Notes: a model not told the origin generated them from the letters alone. A stretch of 64,000 nt of DNA from Chitinophaga sp. (GCF_019236475.1 NZ_JAFAIX010000006.1:1-64000), one strand, 5' to 3'. Counted from the stretch's first letter, positions 8,081 through 19,474 are shown. Made by a program: numbers and translations.

Positions 8081-11000
8081 ATGTCTCTAAAAAAAGCCCA
8101 AACAAACGAAAGAGTAAATTTTGGAAAGATCAAACAAGTTACTGAGACACCGGATCTGTTGGCTATCCAAATCCAATCTTTCAAGGATTTCTTCCAATTA
8201 GAAACCACACCAGACAAGCGAAATAACGAAGGTCTTTTTAAAGTATTTAAAGAGAACTTCCCGATTACGGATACGCGTAATATCTTCAATCTGGAGTTCT
8301 TGGACTACTTCGTTGATCCTCCGCGTTATACTATCGAGGAATGTATTGAGCGTGGGCTTACCTACTCCGTTCCGTTGAAGGCGAAACTTCGCCTCAGCTG
8401 TAATGATGAGGAGCATGTGGATTTCCAGACTATTGTGCAGGATGTGTTCCTAGGTAACATCCCTTACATGACCCCAAGAGGTACTTTCGTTATTAATGGC
8501 GCTGAGCGTGTAGTTGTATCCCAACTTCACCGCTCTCCTGGTGTTTTCTTTGGTCAATCCATACATCCGAACGGAACCAAGATTTACTCTGCAAGGGTAA
8601 TTCCGTTCAAGGGCGCGTGGATGGAGTTTGCAACGGACATCAACAATGTGATGTACGCTTACATTGACCGTAAGAAGAAATTCCCGGTTACCACCCTGTT
8701 ACGTGCGATTGGTTATGAAACAGATAAGGACATCCTCCAGCTGTTTGGCATGGCGGATGAAGTGAAAGCAGACAAAAAATCCCTCGAGAAATACGCTGGG
8801 AAAAAATTGGCTGCTCGCGTCCTGAGAAGTTGGGTGGAAGACTTTGTGGATGAAGATACCGGTGAAGTGGTAAGTATCGAGCGTAATGAAATCATGCTCG
8901 AACGCGATAGCATTCTGGATGAAGCGAACATTGAAACCATCGTGGACATGGGTCTGAAGAGTGTGTTCGTTCAGAAAGAAGAGGTGAGCGGCGACTTCTC
9001 CATCATCTACAATACCTTAAATAAGGATACATCTAACTCCGAGCTGGAAGCCGTTCAGCACATCTACCGCCAACTGCGCGGTGCAGATGCGCCGGATGAT
9101 GAAACTGCAAGGGGTATCATCGATAAATTATTCTTCTCCGACAAACGTTATGATCTCGGAGATGTTGGTCGTTACAAAATCAACAGAAAACTCGGTCTTC
9201 CTACGCCGCTGGATATGAAAGTCCTCACGAAGGAAGATATCATCGCCATCATCAAATACCTGGTACAACTGACGAACAGTAAAGCAGAGATCGACGATAT
9301 CGATCACCTGTCTAACCGTCGCGTACGTACTGTGGGTGAGCAGTTATATGCTCAGTTTGGTGTTGGTCTGGCACGTATGGCTCGTACCATCCGTGAAAGA
9401 ATGAACGTTCGTGATAACGAGGTGTTCACGCCGGTGGATCTGATTAACGCTAGAACACTGTCTTCCGTAATCAACTCCTTCTTCGGTACTTCCCAGTTGT
9501 CACAGTTCTTGGATCAAACCAACCCGCTCTCTGAGATCACGCACAAACGTCGTATCTCCGCACTCGGACCCGGTGGTCTGAGCCGTGAAAGAGCAGGCTT
9601 CGAGGTTCGTGACGTTCACTATAGCCACTATGGCCGTCTGTGTACCATCGAAACTCCGGAAGGTCCAAACATCGGTCTGATCTCTACCCTTTGCGTTCAC
9701 GCGAAAGTGAATGAAATGGGCTTCATCGAAACTCCTTACCGTAAAGTAAACAACGGTAAAGTGGATATGGTGAATGTAGAGTTCCTCAGCGCTGAAGAAG
9801 AAGATACCGTGAAAATCGCGCAGGCGAACGCTCCGCTCGATGATAAAGGTAACTTCGTAAATGAAAAAGTAAAATCCCGCGAAACCGGTGACTTCCCAAT
9901 CCTCGATAGAGGTGAAGTGGAATTCATGGACGTTGCACCTAACCAGATCGTAGGTTTGTCTGCATCACTGATTCCGTTCCTGGAGCATGATGATGCCAAC
10001 CGTGCGTTGATGGGATCAAACATGCAACGTCAGGCGGTACCTCTGATCAATCCTGAAGTACCTATCGTAGGTACTGGTCTGGAAGCTAAGGCTGCACGCG
10101 ATTCTCGTCTGCAGGTAACTTCTGAAGGTAAAGGTGTGATCGAGTTCGTGGATGCAAAAGAAATACATGTTCGTTACGAGCGTGATGAGATGCAGAAACT
10201 GGTGAGCTTCGAAGATGATCTGGTTATCTACAATCTGACCAAATTCGTTAAAACGAACCAAAGTACTTGTATCAACCTGAAACCTTGTGTGAAGAAAGGT
10301 CAGCGCGTGGAATTCGGCGACTTCTTGACAGAAGGTTACGCTACCCGCGGTGGTGAGCTGGCACTGGGACGCAACATGAAAGTAGCGTTCATGCCTTGGA
10401 AAGGTTACAACTTTGAGGATGCGATCGTAATTTCTGAGCGTGTTGCACGTGAAGACCTCTTTACATCTATCCACATTGATGAGTATGAACTGGAAGTACG
10501 TGATACTAAACTGGGTGAAGAGGAACTGACTCCGGATATTCCTAACGTAAGTGAAGAGGCTACCAAAGACCTCGACCAGAACGGTATCATCCGTGTTGGT
10601 GCGCACATTAAAGAAGGTGATATCCTGATCGGTAAAATCACTCCTCGTGGTGAATCTGATCCTTCTCCTGAAGAAAAACTGCTCCGCGCGATCTTCGGTG
10701 ATAAGGCTTCTGATGCGAAAGATGCTTCTCTGAAAGCACCTCCATCAACTGAGGGTGTGGTAATCGACAAGAAACTGTTTAGCCGCGCTAAGAAAGATAA
10801 GAACTCCAAAACCCGTGAAAAAGCGGCGCTGGAGAAACTGGAAAAAGTTCACCAGAAGAATGAAGAGGATCTGCTGGAAGTGCTGATGAGTAAACTGCAA
10901 GTATTGCTGAAGGATAAAACATCCCAAGGTATTACTAACACTTACGGTGAAGTACTGATCTCTAAAGGATCTAAATTCTCTCCTAAAAACCTGGTAAACA

Positions 11001-11890
11001 TTGACTTCCAGAACGTGAATCCGCTCGGCTGGACTACCGACGAGGTAACCAACGATCAGATCAACACCCTGCTGCACAACTACAACATTAAGTACAACGA
11101 AGAACTGGGTCGTTACAAACGTGAGAAATTCAACATTTCTATCGGTGATGAACTGCCTGCTGGTGTACTGAAACTGGCGAAGGTTTACCTGGCCAGCAAA
11201 CGTAAGTTGAAAGTGGGTGATAAAATGGCGGGACGTCACGGTAACAAGGGTATCGTAGCTAAGATCGTGCGTGATGAAGACATGCCGTTCCTGGCCGATG
11301 GTACACCACTGGATATCGTACTGAACCCACTCGGGGTACCTTCCCGTATGAACCTTGGACAGATCTACGAAACCGTACTCGGTTGGGCTGGTCTGAAACT
11401 GGGTGTACGCTTTGCTACTCCAATCTTTGATGGTGCTACCACTGAAGAAATTGCCAGCTATATCAATGAAGCCGGATTACCTAGCTTCGGTCACACCTAC
11501 CTGTATGATGGTGAAACCGGAGATCGTTTCCACCAGAAAGCGACCGTGGGTGTTATCTACATGCTCAAATTGAGCCACATGGTGGATGACAAAATGCACG
11601 CCCGTTCTATCGGACCATACTCTCTCATTACTCAACAGCCGTTGGGTGGTAAGGCACAGTTTGGTGGTCAGCGTTTTGGTGAGATGGAGGTATGGGCACT
11701 GGAAGCATACGGTGCGTCCAATATCCTGCAGGAACTGCTTACTATCAAATCTGATGATATCGTAGGTCGTGCGAAGGCATATGAATCAATTGTGAAGGGT
11801 GATAACATCCCTAAAGCGGGTGTACCTGAGTCCTTCAACGTATTGATCCATGAATTGCGTGGTCTGGGTCTGGATCTGAAATTTGACTAA
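8081..11890 (+). CDS. rpoB: DNA-directed RNA polymerase beta subunit
   Basis: The 1269-residue beta subunit forms half of the RNA polymerase active-site cleft. The rifampicin-binding region is clear at about residues 471-500 ([20 protein letters not shown]). The usual resistance positions carry sensitive-type residues: D478, H488 and S493, matching E. coli 516, 526 and 531. Further blocks are [38 protein letters not shown] (cut to its core) and [10 protein letters not shown] near the end. The final residues, [13 protein letters not shown], are typical. A 217-base leader after rplL carries a hairpin. The length agrees with other Bacteroidota. Confidence 0.99.
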   Translation: MSLKKAQTNERVNFGKIKQVTETPDLLAIQIQSFKDFFQLETTPDKRNNEGLFKVFKENFPITDTRNIFNLEFLDYFVDPPRYTIEECIERGLTYSVPLKAKLRLSCNDEEHVDFQTIVQDVFLGNIPYMTPRGTFVINGAERVVVSQLHRSPGVFFGQSIHPNGTKIYSARVIPFKGAWMEFATDINNVMYAYIDRKKKFPVTTLLRAIGYETDKDILQLFGMADEVKADKKSLEKYAGKKLAARVLRSWVEDFVDEDTGEVVSIERNEIMLERDSILDEANIETIVDMGLKSVFVQKEEVSGDFSIIYNTLNKDTSNSELEAVQHIYRQLRGADAPDDETARGIIDKLFFSDKRYDLGDVGRYKINRKLGLPTPLDMKVLTKEDIIAIIKYLVQLTNSKAEIDDIDHLSNRRVRTVGEQLYAQFGVGLARMARTIRERMNVRDNEVFTPVDLINARTLSSVINSFFGTSQLSQFLDQTNPLSEITHKRRISALGPGGLSRERAGFEVRDVHYSHYGRLCTIETPEGPNIGLISTLCVHAKVNEMGFIETPYRKVNNGKVDMVNVEFLSAEEEDTVKIAQANAPLDDKGNFVNEKVKSRETGDFPILDRGEVEFMDVAPNQIVGLSASLIPFLEHDDANRALMGSNMQRQAVPLINPEVPIVGTGLEAKAARDSRLQVTSEGKGVIEFVDAKEIHVRYERDEMQKLVSFEDDLVIYNLTKFVKTNQSTCINLKPCVKKGQRVEFGDFLTEGYATRGGELALGRNMKVAFMPWKGYNFEDAIVISERVAREDLFTSIHIDEYELEVRDTKLGEEELTPDIPNVSEEATKDLDQNGIIRVGAHIKEGDILIGKITPRGESDPSPEEKLLRAIFGDKASDAKDASLKAPPSTEGVVIDKKLFSRAKKDKNSKTREKAALEKLEKVHQKNEEDLLEVLMSKLQVLLKDKTSQGITNTYGEVLISKGSKFSPKNLVNIDFQNVNPLGWTTDEVTNDQINTLLHNYNIKYNEELGRYKREKFNISIGDELPAGVLKLAKVYLASKRKLKVGDKMAGRHGNKGIVAKIVRDEDMPFLADGTPLDIVLNPLGVPSRMNLGQIYETVLGWAGLKLGVRFATPIFDGATTEEIASYINEAGLPSFGHTYLYDGETGDRFHQKATVGVIYMLKLSHMVDDKMHARSIGPYSLITQQPLGGKAQFGGQRFGEMEVWALEAYGASNILQELLTIKSDDIVGRAKAYESIVKGDNIPKAGVPESFNVLIHELRGLGLDLKFD

Positions 11891-12017
11891 GAGCTTTTAG
11901 CTACCAGCCGTCTGCAGCAAGTGCAGATGGCTGATAGCTTTGATATTTCGCAGGAATAAAATTTTTGTCGCTGCTCTCCCTCGGAAACAGCGGCTAACAG
12001 CTAAAAGCTAATTACAG
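11891..12017 (+). other. Structured rpoB-rpoC spacer
   Basis: This 127-base gap contains a hairpin of about 18 pairs (11899-11916 with 11922-11939; core cagccgtctgca/tgcagatggctg). An outer 11-bp perfect inverted repeat, agcttttagct (11892-11902) and agctaaaagct (11999-12009), brings the two genes' ends together. The two pairings share bases and so are alternatives. There is no T-tract, so a terminator is unlikely; an RNA processing or stability element is possible. Confidence 0.5.
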
Positions 12018-15000
12018 ATGGCTATCAAGAAAGAAAATCGTCCTAAATCAAATTTTAACAGCATTACCATTAGTCTGGCTTCTCCCGATGTAATTCTGGA
12101 GCGTTCATACGGTGAAGTGCTGAAACCTGAAACCATCAACTACCGTACTTACAAGCCGGAACGTGATGGTTTATTCTGCGAAAGGATTTTTGGTCCTGTA
12201 AAGGATTACGAATGCTATTGCGGAAAATATAAACGTATCCGTTATAAGGGTATCGTTTGCGACCGTTGTGGTGTGGAAGTTACCGAGAAGAAAGTACGTC
12301 GCGAAAGAATGGGACATATTCGTCTGGTTGTTCCGGTTGTACACATCTGGTACTTCAAGTCTCTTCCAAATAAAATCGGTTACCTCCTGGGTATGTCTTC
12401 CAAAAAACTGGAGACTATCATCTACTACGAAAGATATGTAGTGATCCAGGCGGGTGCTAAACAGGAGAAAGGTCTGAACTACGGTGATTTGCTCACTGAA
12501 GAAGAATACCTGGATATCCTGGATACGCTGCCTAAAGACAATCAACTGTTACCGGATGAAGATCCTAACAAGTTTATTGCGAAAATGGGTGCAGAAGCGG
12601 TAGAAATGATGCTGGCTCGTATTGATCTGGATGGTCTTTCTTACCAACTGCGTAACCAAGCAGCTACTGAAACTTCTCAGCAACGTAAAGCAGAGGCCCT
12701 GAAACGCCTCAGCGTTGTGGAAGCTTTCCGTGAAGCAAATGGTCGTGTTGAAAACCGTCCTGAATGGATGGTAATGCAATATATCCCTGTTGTTCCACCA
12801 GAACTGCGTCCGTTAGTTCCATTGGATGGTGGCCGTTTTGCGTCTTCTGACCTGAACGACCTGTATCGCAGGGTGATCATTCGTAACAATCGTCTGAAAC
12901 GTCTGATCGAAATTAAAGCACCTGAGGTGATCCTGCGTAACGAAAAACGTATGCTGCAGGAAGCGGTAGACTCTCTCTTCGATAACAGCCGTAAATCTAA
13001 CGCTGTTAAAGCAGAAGGTGGTCGTGCGCTGAAATCACTGTCAGATGTACTGAAAGGTAAACAAGGTCGTTTCCGTCAGAACTTGCTCGGTAAACGTGTG
13101 GACTACTCTGGTCGTTCCGTTATCGTGGTAGGTCCTGAACTGAAACTGCATGAGTGCGGTCTGCCAAAAGATATGGCGGCAGAACTGTTCAAACCGTTTA
13201 TCATTCGTAAACTGATTGAAAGAGGTATCGTTAAAACCGTGAAATCAGCTAAGAAGCTGGTAGATCGTAAAGAAGCAGTAGTTTGGGATATCCTGGAGAA
13301 TGTACTGAAAGGTCACCCAGTTATGCTAAACCGTGCTCCGACACTTCACCGTCTTTCTATCCAGGCATTCCAGCCTAAACTGGTAGAAGGTAAAGCGATT
13401 CAGTTGCACCCGCTTGTGTGTTCTGCGTTCAACGCCGACTTTGACGGTGACCAGATGGCGGTACACGTACCGTTGAGCAATGCGGCTATCCTGGAAGCAC
13501 AACTCCTGATGCTGTCTTCCCACAACATTCTTAACCCGCAGAATGGTACGCCAATCACCCTGCCTTCACAGGACATGGTACTTGGTCTGTACTACATCAC
13601 TAAGGGTAAGAAAACGATGGGTGATGAGATCGTGAAAGGAGAAGGTAAAGCTTTCTACTCTGCAGAAGAAGTTATTATCGCATATAACGAAGGTAAAGTT
13701 GACCTGCATGCACACATCCGTGTTAAAGCTGATGTAAGAAATGCTAAAGGTGAACTGGAAAGAAAACTGATCGAAACTACCGTAGGTCGCGTGATGTTCA
13801 ACCAACACGTTCCTAAGGCAGCCGGTTATGTAAACGCCCTTCTGACTAAAAAATCACTGCGTGAAATCATCGGTGATATCATCAAATACACGAACATTCC
13901 TACTACTGCGAAGTTCCTGGATGATATCAAACAGTTAGGTTTCCGTACAGCATTCCGTGGTGGTCTGTCCTTCAACATCAATGACCTGATCATTCCTGAC
14001 GTTAAGCAGGACATGATTGACAGCGCTGCTGGCGAGGTGGATGAAGTTTGGGATAACTACAACATGGGTCTGATCACCAACAACGAACGTTATAACCAGA
14101 TCATTGACATCTGGTCCCGCGTCGATACCAAAGTGACTGAAACGCTGATCCGTGAACTGGCTACAGATAAACAAGGTTTCAACTCTGTTTACATGATGCT
14201 TGATTCCGGTGCGCGTGGTTCCAAACAGCAGATTAAACAGTTGGCTGGTATCAGGGGTCTGATGGCTAAGCCTCGTAAGAGTGGTTCTACTGGTTCTGAG
14301 ATTATCGAAAACCCGGTATTGTCCAACTTTAAGGATGGTCTGAACGTATTGGAATACTTCATTTCTACGCACGGTGCTCGTAAAGGTCTTGCGGATACGG
14401 CGTTGAAAACAGCGGATGCGGGTTATCTGACTCGTCGTCTGGTGGACGTTGCACAGGATGTGGTAATTAATGATGAGGATTGCGGAACCCTGCGTGGTAT
14501 CGCTACCTCTGCCCTGAAAGATAACGAAGAGGTGGTAGAACCACTGTACGATCGTATCCTGGGCCGTACTTCCCTCCATGATGTGTACGATCCGCATACA
14601 GATGAGCTGATCGTAGGTGCTGGTGAAGAAATCACAGAAGATATTGCGCATCGCATTGAAGACAGCGCGATTGAAACTGTAGAGATCCGCTCCGTATTGA
14701 CTTGCGAAAGCCGTCGTGGTGTGTGTGTGAAATGTTATGGTAAAAACCTGGCAACTGGTTATACTGCTCAGAAAGGTGATGCTGTGGGTATCATCGCTGC
14801 ACAGTCCATCGGTGAGCCTGGTACACAGTTGACACTGCGTACCTTCCACGTGGGTGGTGTGGCTGGTTCTACATCTGTTGAATCCGGCCTGCTCGCCAAA
14901 TTCGAAGGTACTGTACAGTTTGACGGTCTGCGTACTACCACCTACGAAAACGCTGAAGGCGATAAAGTACAAGTGGTTATCGGTCGTACAGGTGAGCTGC

Positions 15001-16313
15001 GTATCATGGATGTTAAGAATGATCGCTTGTTGATCACTAACAACATCCCTTACGGTTCTACACTGTTGGTAAAAGATGGTCAGAAAATCTCTAAAGGAGA
15101 TCAGATTTGTACTTGGGATCCGTTCAACGCCGTTATCGTGTCTGAAATCCCTGGTAGCATCCGTTTCGACAGCATCATTGAAGGTATCACCTTCCGTGAA
15201 GAGGCTGACGAGCAGACTGGTCACCGTGAGAAAGTGGTTATCGAAACCAAAGACAAAAATAAGATCCCTTCCATCGTTGTAGAAGGCAACAAGGAAGTGA
15301 AATCATACAACTTGCCAGTTGGATCTCACATCGTTATTGATGAGGGAGACAGCGTGAAATCAGGTCAGGTAATCGTGAAGATCCCACGTGTAATCGGTAA
15401 ACTCCGAGATATCACGGGTGGTCTGCCTCGTGTAACTGAACTGTTCGAGGCACGTAACCCAAGCAACCCTGCTATCGTTTCTGAAATCGACGGTGTGGTA
15501 GCATTTGGTAACATCAAACGTGGTAACCGTGAGATCATCATCGAGAGCCGCGAAGGTCAGATCAAGAAATACCTGGTGCCATTGACGCGTCACATCCTGG
15601 TTCAGGACGGCGACTTCGTGAAAGCTGGTACTTCTCTGTCCGACGGTTCTACCACTCCTGCAGACATCCTGGCTATTAAAGGTCCGTTTGCTGTTCAGGA
15701 ATACCTGGTGAATGAAATCCAAGAGGTTTACCGCTTACAGGGTGTGAAGATCAACGACAAGCACATTGAAGTGATCGTACGCCAGATGATGCGTAAAGTA
15801 AACATCGAAGATCCTGGAGATACCCGCTTCCTGGAAGGCGATACTGAAGACAGATTCGACTTCTTTGAAGAAAACGATAACATCTTCGATAAGAAGGTGG
15901 TAACAGAAGCAGGTGAATCTGCCGTACTGAAAGCTGGTCAGATCGTGACCCTGCGTCAGGTACGTGAAGAGAACTCTCTCCTGCGTCGTGCTGACAAGAA
16001 ACTGGTTGAATTCCGCGATGCGCAGCCAGCTACTTCCAGCCCACTGTTACAAGGTATTACCAAGGCTTCCCTGGGTACACGCAGTTGGATTTCCGCAGCG
16101 TCCTTCCAGGAAACAACCAAGGTACTGTCTCAAGCAGCTATCAACGGTAAGATCGATGACATGATGGGCTTGAAAGAGAACGTTATCACCGGTCACCTGA
16201 TCCCTGCTGGTACAGGTTTACGTGAATTCGAAAACATGATCGTAGGTTCTAAAGAAGAATACGATATCCTGGCATCTTCTAAAGAAGTATTCCAGTTTGA
16301 TGAAGAAGAATAG
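12018..16313 (+). CDS. rpoC: DNA-directed RNA polymerase beta' subunit
   Basis: The 1431-residue beta' subunit carries the catalytic magnesium site: [15 protein letters not shown] with D474, D476 and D478. The N-terminal zinc site is intact (C66, C68, C81, C84 in ECYCGK and GIVCDRCG). The second zinc cluster is near [13 protein letters not shown], and the bridge/trigger region is marked by [21 protein letters not shown]. It follows rpoB by 127 bases and ends the operon at a strong terminator. The length and sequence are ordinary for the phylum. Confidence 0.99.
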   Translation: MAIKKENRPKSNFNSITISLASPDVILERSYGEVLKPETINYRTYKPERDGLFCERIFGPVKDYECYCGKYKRIRYKGIVCDRCGVEVTEKKVRRERMGHIRLVVPVVHIWYFKSLPNKIGYLLGMSSKKLETIIYYERYVVIQAGAKQEKGLNYGDLLTEEEYLDILDTLPKDNQLLPDEDPNKFIAKMGAEAVEMMLARIDLDGLSYQLRNQAATETSQQRKAEALKRLSVVEAFREANGRVENRPEWMVMQYIPVVPPELRPLVPLDGGRFASSDLNDLYRRVIIRNNRLKRLIEIKAPEVILRNEKRMLQEAVDSLFDNSRKSNAVKAEGGRALKSLSDVLKGKQGRFRQNLLGKRVDYSGRSVIVVGPELKLHECGLPKDMAAELFKPFIIRKLIERGIVKTVKSAKKLVDRKEAVVWDILENVLKGHPVMLNRAPTLHRLSIQAFQPKLVEGKAIQLHPLVCSAFNADFDGDQMAVHVPLSNAAILEAQLLMLSSHNILNPQNGTPITLPSQDMVLGLYYITKGKKTMGDEIVKGEGKAFYSAEEVIIAYNEGKVDLHAHIRVKADVRNAKGELERKLIETTVGRVMFNQHVPKAAGYVNALLTKKSLREIIGDIIKYTNIPTTAKFLDDIKQLGFRTAFRGGLSFNINDLIIPDVKQDMIDSAAGEVDEVWDNYNMGLITNNERYNQIIDIWSRVDTKVTETLIRELATDKQGFNSVYMMLDSGARGSKQQIKQLAGIRGLMAKPRKSGSTGSEIIENPVLSNFKDGLNVLEYFISTHGARKGLADTALKTADAGYLTRRLVDVAQDVVINDEDCGTLRGIATSALKDNEEVVEPLYDRILGRTSLHDVYDPHTDELIVGAGEEITEDIAHRIEDSAIETVEIRSVLTCESRRGVCVKCYGKNLATGYTAQKGDAVGIIAAQSIGEPGTQLTLRTFHVGGVAGSTSVESGLLAKFEGTVQFDGLRTTTYENAEGDKVQVVIGRTGELRIMDVKNDRLLITNNIPYGSTLLVKDGQKISKGDQICTWDPFNAVIVSEIPGSIRFDSIIEGITFREEADEQTGHREKVVIETKDKNKIPSIVVEGNKEVKSYNLPVGSHIVIDEGDSVKSGQVIVKIPRVIGKLRDITGGLPRVTELFEARNPSNPAIVSEIDGVVAFGNIKRGNREIIIESREGQIKKYLVPLTRHILVQDGDFVKAGTSLSDGSTTPADILAIKGPFAVQEYLVNEIQEVYRLQGVKINDKHIEVIVRQMMRKVNIEDPGDTRFLEGDTEDRFDFFEENDNIFDKKVVTEAGESAVLKAGQIVTLRQVREENSLLRRADKKLVEFRDAQPATSSPLLQGITKASLGTRSWISAASFQETTKVLSQAAINGKIDDMMGLKENVITGHLIPAGTGLREFENMIVGSKEEYDILASSKEVFQFDEEE

Positions 16314-16335
16314 TGCGTAAGCATTTGAATATTGA

Positions 16336-16370
16336 GAAAGCCTCTCCTGCAAAGGAGAGGCTTTCTTGTT
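16336..16370 (+). terminator. Rho-independent terminator of the rpoBC operon
   Basis: gaaagcctctcc (16336-16347) pairs perfectly with ggagaggctttc (16354-16365) around a 6-base loop, followed by TTGTTTT. It starts 22 bases after the rpoC stop. Confidence 0.9.
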
Positions 16371-16372
16371 TT

Positions 16373-16640
16373 CAGTGGAGCCGTGTCTCCCTAAATTCCA
16401 AAGCTCAGCGCAGCGCCACCGCCCGAAGGGCGGAACCAACCAAATCGACATCGCAGATGTCGATTTAGATATCCAGACGACGATAATTACCATTATTGGG
16501 AAATAAAGTTGACATCTTCGATGTCAACTTGCGGAGTTCCGGGCTTCGCCCGGTTGCTACCGCAGGTATTGCGATTGCACTGAAAAGGCAGGAGAGTATT
16601 GCCTTCTTTTTTGTTTCAGTGGACTCGTGTCTCCCTAAAT
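16373..16640. repeat. REP-like palindrome pair flanked by direct repeats
   Basis: Four perfect hairpins lie in a row: ccgccc-gaa-gggcgg (16419-16433), an 11-bp stem around aaatcgacatc (16442-16466), an 11-bp stem around aagttgacatc (16506-16530), and ccgggc-ttc-gcccgg (16539-16553). The second pair is the reverse complement in order and similar in sequence to the first, so one unit (GC hairpin, short spacer, gacatc hairpin) is present twice in inverted orientation. The block is bounded by 24-base direct repeats at 16373-16396 and 16617-16640 that match at 22 positions. No ORF is supported here. It resembles a REP/BIME element or a small non-autonomous mobile element. Confidence 0.7.
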
Positions 16641-16686
16641 CAACAGATCACAAATAACCCTTAGCTTTGATGACAAATCATAGCTT

Positions 16687-17328
16687 ATGGGAATTATAGT
16701 ACAGCAGACTTACTCCAGGCAGCAAGAAGTAGTGAACGGACTTATTCATGCAGCAGGAGTGATTTTTGGCGTCAGCGCCCTGCCCGTGCTGACCGCCATT
16801 GCAGCGACGCATGGCAATACCCCCGGCATTGTGGGGGCTGGTATTTACAGTTTTTGTTTTATCCTTTTATTCACAAATTCCACGGTGTATCATTTGAGCC
16901 TGGAAGCCTATGTCAAGAAGATTTTCTTGGTCTTTGACCATATCAGTATCTATTTCCTGATTGCGGGTACGTATACGCCGTTTTTACTCATGTATATGCT
17001 GAATCCTTTTGGGATAACGTTGTTGTGTATACTGTGGGGATTAACGTTGGTAGGCGTATTTTTTAAGATTTGGTTTACAGGGAGATTCGATATACTCTCC
17101 ACCATTATTTACCTGGCGATGGGTTGGATTATGGTTTTGGGCGGAAAGCGCTTTTTTGAACATATGCCCTTACCTGTTATCGTGATGTTAGTGGCGGGTG
17201 GCGTATTGTATTCCGCAGGCGTATTTTTCTATCTCTGGGATAAGTATAAGTTTACGCATGCCGTTTGGCATTTCCTGGTGCTGGTAGCGGCCATATGCCA
17301 TTATGTAGCCGTATTGCTGGCTATTTAA
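16687..17328 (+). CDS. Hemolysin III family (TrhA/YqfA-like) membrane protein
   Basis: This 213-residue protein is predicted to have seven membrane helices and belongs to the PAQR/hemolysin III superfamily, which has a ceramidase-like, metal-binding fold. Signature parts are NGLIHAAGVIFG near the start, FLVFDHISIYFLIAGTYTPF (about residues 75-94) and THAVWHFLVLVAAICHY near the end; the His and Asp residues would bind zinc. The family's role is in membrane-lipid homeostasis in some bacteria, while haemolytic activity is largely historical naming. A TAGCTTTG element at 16662-16669 could be its -7 box, though no good -33 is seen. It lies just after the palindrome block. Confidence 0.9.
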   Translation: MGIIVQQTYSRQQEVVNGLIHAAGVIFGVSALPVLTAIAATHGNTPGIVGAGIYSFCFILLFTNSTVYHLSLEAYVKKIFLVFDHISIYFLIAGTYTPFLLMYMLNPFGITLLCILWGLTLVGVFFKIWFTGRFDILSTIIYLAMGWIMVLGGKRFFEHMPLPVIVMLVAGGVLYSAGVFFYLWDKYKFTHAVWHFLVLVAAICHYVAVLLAI

Positions 17329-17334
17329 CGACAT

Positions 17335-17366
17335 AAAAATGGCTGACTTGTAGGTCAGCCATTTTT
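17335..17366. terminator. Bidirectional terminator between convergent genes
   Basis: aaaaatggctgac (17335-17347) pairs with gtcagccattttt (17354-17366), a perfect 13-bp stem with A- and T-runs on both sides. It ends the hemolysin III gene on the plus strand and the 28-residue-repeat gene on the minus strand. Confidence 0.9.
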
Positions 17367-17373
17367 ATTTTAA

Positions 17374-17886
17374 TTATTGTTTGTTTTCACGTTCTTCTTT
17401 TCTTTTCGCCTGATCTTTTGCCTTTTGATCGCGGTGATATTCTTTCTCCTTTTTCCGTTGTTCGTTTTTATCATGATTGAATTTACTTTGATCATGATGG
17501 TATTCTTTCTCCTCTTTCCGTTTTTCATTTTTATCATGAGCGTGTTCGGAATTAGGGCGTTTGTTGGCATCGACATCGCGACGTGAGTCTTTTTTGTCTT
17601 TGTCTGCCTCGTTTCTGTCGTGTTTCCATTCTGGTTTGGATTGTCTTACAACAGCGCTATCGCGACGGAATACCCTTCCCTCTTTACCTGCCTCGTGACT
17701 GTCGTGGTTCGGTTCAGGTCTGGTGTGTTTGATATAGGAGCTGTCGCGATGAATGACCTCTCTGCCAGCAGCATGCGTATGTGCGGTATCGCGGCTTGGT
17801 CTAGCATATTTGTTTTTTTCTTGTGCAACAGCAGAGAAAGACAGGCCCAGCACAAAAGCAGGCATTAGAATACTGGTTAATTTCAT
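17374..17886 (-). CDS. Secreted, highly charged protein with 28-residue tandem repeats
   Basis: No family is recognised. The 170-residue product has a signal peptide (residues 1-22, FVLGLSFSAVAQ). The rest is almost wholly hydrophilic (Lys, Arg, Asp, Glu, His). Imperfect repeats start at residues 46 (HRDSSYIKH), 74 (RRDSAVVRQ), 102 (RRDVDANKR) and 130 (HHDQSKFNH), a strict period of 28, with a shorter unit from 151 (HRDQKAKDQ). Most units contain an HD.NE core (for example HDKNEKRK). It is probably disordered or a long charged helix in the periplasm, perhaps binding metal or polyanions. The function is unknown. The start is fixed by the signal peptide. Confidence 0.7.
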   Translation of the reverse strand: MKLTSILMPAFVLGLSFSAVAQEKNKYARPSRDTAHTHAAGREVIHRDSSYIKHTRPEPNHDSHEAGKEGRVFRRDSAVVRQSKPEWKHDRNEADKDKKDSRRDVDANKRPNSEHAHDKNEKRKEEKEYHHDQSKFNHDKNEQRKKEKEYHRDQKAKDQAKRKEERENKQ

Positions 17887-17996
17887 AGTATAGGTTTTAA
17901 AAAATATAAGTTGACGCCTGCTTAGACTGAATGCAGGAATAATTGTTTAAAAGTAATTAAAAGTTATTTTTGAGTTCTTAATAACGTTCCGGACGG

Positions 17997-18701
17997 ATGA
18001 AACAGTATATAACAGTAGTATTTCTGGGTTTACTTGCATTTGTGGCCTGTAAGAAGGATAATGGCAGTGCCATACCTAATACGCAGTCTCATTTTATGTT
18101 TATCAATGGCGTTCCAGGAACGGCTTTCGGTGTAAAGGTAGATAGCATGAGTGTAGCCACCAATGTACCTTACGGGCAGGCCAGCAAGTATGCAACTTTC
18201 CGGGCACAGGCTTATAACCTATCTATTTATCCCGTAAATAATCCATCCAATGTGTTGAAATTAGGACAGGTGAATTTGCGTAATGGCCGTTATTTTTCTC
18301 TTATCCTGGGTGTGGATAGTACCAATACAGGATTGGTGACGGTATTTGCAGAAGATGATTTATCAACGCTTCCGGGTAAGACGGCCCGTTATAGGGTAGT
18401 AGATTTGAGCGATACTTGGAGAACTAATCGTACTAGTAAAACCCCGTTGCCACTTGATTTTGCAGTTGATACTAGTATTATTCTGAATGGTTTCCGTGGG
18501 ATGACTTTTGCTACTAGATCTGCATTTAAGACCATTTTTGCGGATAGTAGTTATAAGATGAATGTCAATTGGGTGGACTCTTCTAAGCGATTGGGCGTGT
18601 TTCCTATGAATGTGAACAATGGGAAGGTGTATACATTTGTAGCCACTGGGAATGCCCTGGATACATTGAATTTTAATGTATTTCCAGTGATACACAACTA
18701 A
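17997..18701 (+). CDS. DUF4397-like lipoprotein
   Basis: This 234-residue protein has a lipoprotein signal with cysteine C18 in GLLAFVACKKDNG, so it is anchored in the outer or inner membrane facing the periplasm or surface. The mature part reads as beta-rich with segments such as FMFINGVPGTAFGVKVDS, LSIYPVNNPSNVLKLG and RYFSLILGVDS. This is the pattern of DUF4397 proteins, which carry cupredoxin-like or immunoglobulin-like repeats common in Bacteroidota. Family assignment is by resemblance only. It is a single gene with no operon partner. Confidence 0.65.
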   Translation: MKQYITVVFLGLLAFVACKKDNGSAIPNTQSHFMFINGVPGTAFGVKVDSMSVATNVPYGQASKYATFRAQAYNLSIYPVNNPSNVLKLGQVNLRNGRYFSLILGVDSTNTGLVTVFAEDDLSTLPGKTARYRVVDLSDTWRTNRTSKTPLPLDFAVDTSIILNGFRGMTFATRSAFKTIFADSSYKMNVNWVDSSKRLGVFPMNVNNGKVYTFVATGNALDTLNFNVFPVIHN

Positions 18702-18796
18702 AATTGCTATATTGGGGTGAAATAGGCTGAAATCTGCTGTAGCACGGCATGACCGACCTGTTACGTTAAAACATAGCTAAATATTTTAAACCAAAG

Positions 18797-18825
18797 TTGA
18801 AAATCCGGCAAAATATTTATTTTAG
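18797..18825 (+). promoter_or_regulatory. Likely promoter of the OmpH-like gene
   Basis: TTG at 18797-18799 and TATTTTAG at 18818-18825, 18 bases apart, resemble the -33/-7 pattern with one departure (TTAG for TTTG). It lies 46 bases upstream of the chosen start codon. Confidence 0.45.
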
Positions 18826-18871
18826 CCGTTCTATTTTCAAAACTAAAATTCAGAAAATCTACCTAATAAAC

Positions 18872-19474
18872 ATGCGCACTCGTAATCAAATCGTGACAAA
18901 AGGATTAGTAGCCACACTGACAGCAGGCTTATTCATGGCATGCCAGAACAATAAAACTGCAGGTACTGCACCTGCTGCAAACACTGCTTCTACCGCAGTT
19001 GCTACCAATGGAGGTTTCAAAATTGCGTATGTAGACCTGGATTCTCTGGAAGCACATTTTGAGTATTTCAAAGAAAAGAGAGCAGAGCTGGAAAAGAAAC
19101 AGCAATCAATGGAGAACACCCTACAGGGTAAGGCTCGTGGGTTGCAGAATGAGTTTGAGAATTTGCAGCGTAATGCTTCTGGCATGACGCAAGAGCAAGG
19201 TGAAACCGCACAACGTTCCATCCTGGCAAAGAAACAACAGTTGGAGCAGGAAGCACAACAAATGAGAACTACTTATTCTGAGCAGGAAGCTAAATTCAAT
19301 GATGAGTTGCAGACTCGTCTGGACGGTTTCTTGGAATCATTCAATAAAGACAAACGTTTTGCTTACATCTTCTCTTACCGTAAAGGTGTTAGCAATATTC
19401 TGTGGAAAGATTCCAACTACGATATTACCGCTGAAGTTATCAAAGGTATGAATGCAGCAGGAACTGCAAAATAA
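18872..19474 (+). CDS. OmpH/Skp family periplasmic chaperone-like lipoprotein
   Basis: This 200-residue protein has a lipoprotein signal (MRTRNQ... GLFMACQNN, lipid-bearing C21) and a Skp-type core: a beta strand (KIAYVDLDSLEAHFEYFKEK), then two long coiled-coil helices (about residues 75-150) and a C-terminal return strand (FAYIFSYRKGVSNILWKDSN). Skp proteins trimerise and hold unfolded outer-membrane proteins in the periplasm. The lipid anchor is a variation common in Bacteroidota. The ATG at 18872 was preferred over a farther upstream TTG, because it starts the signal peptide and the longer version would overlap the promoter. Confidence 0.82.
   Translation: MRTRNQIVTKGLVATLTAGLFMACQNNKTAGTAPAANTASTAVATNGGFKIAYVDLDSLEAHFEYFKEKRAELEKKQQSMENTLQGKARGLQNEFENLQRNASGMTQEQGETAQRSILAKKQQLEQEAQQMRTTYSEQEAKFNDELQTRLDGFLESFNKDKRFAYIFSYRKGVSNILWKDSNYDITAEVIKGMNAAGTAK

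Noticed and set aside
13935..15224. Open frame of 429 codons antisense to rpoC
   Set aside because: It lies wholly inside rpoC in a frame kept open by the gene's codon bias; the product resembles nothing and has no start context.
16658..16690. Copy of the 395-450 inverted repeat before the hemolysin III gene
   Set aside because: ttagctttga occurs in both, but the second arm does not match well (catagcttatgg); ten shared bases are not enough.
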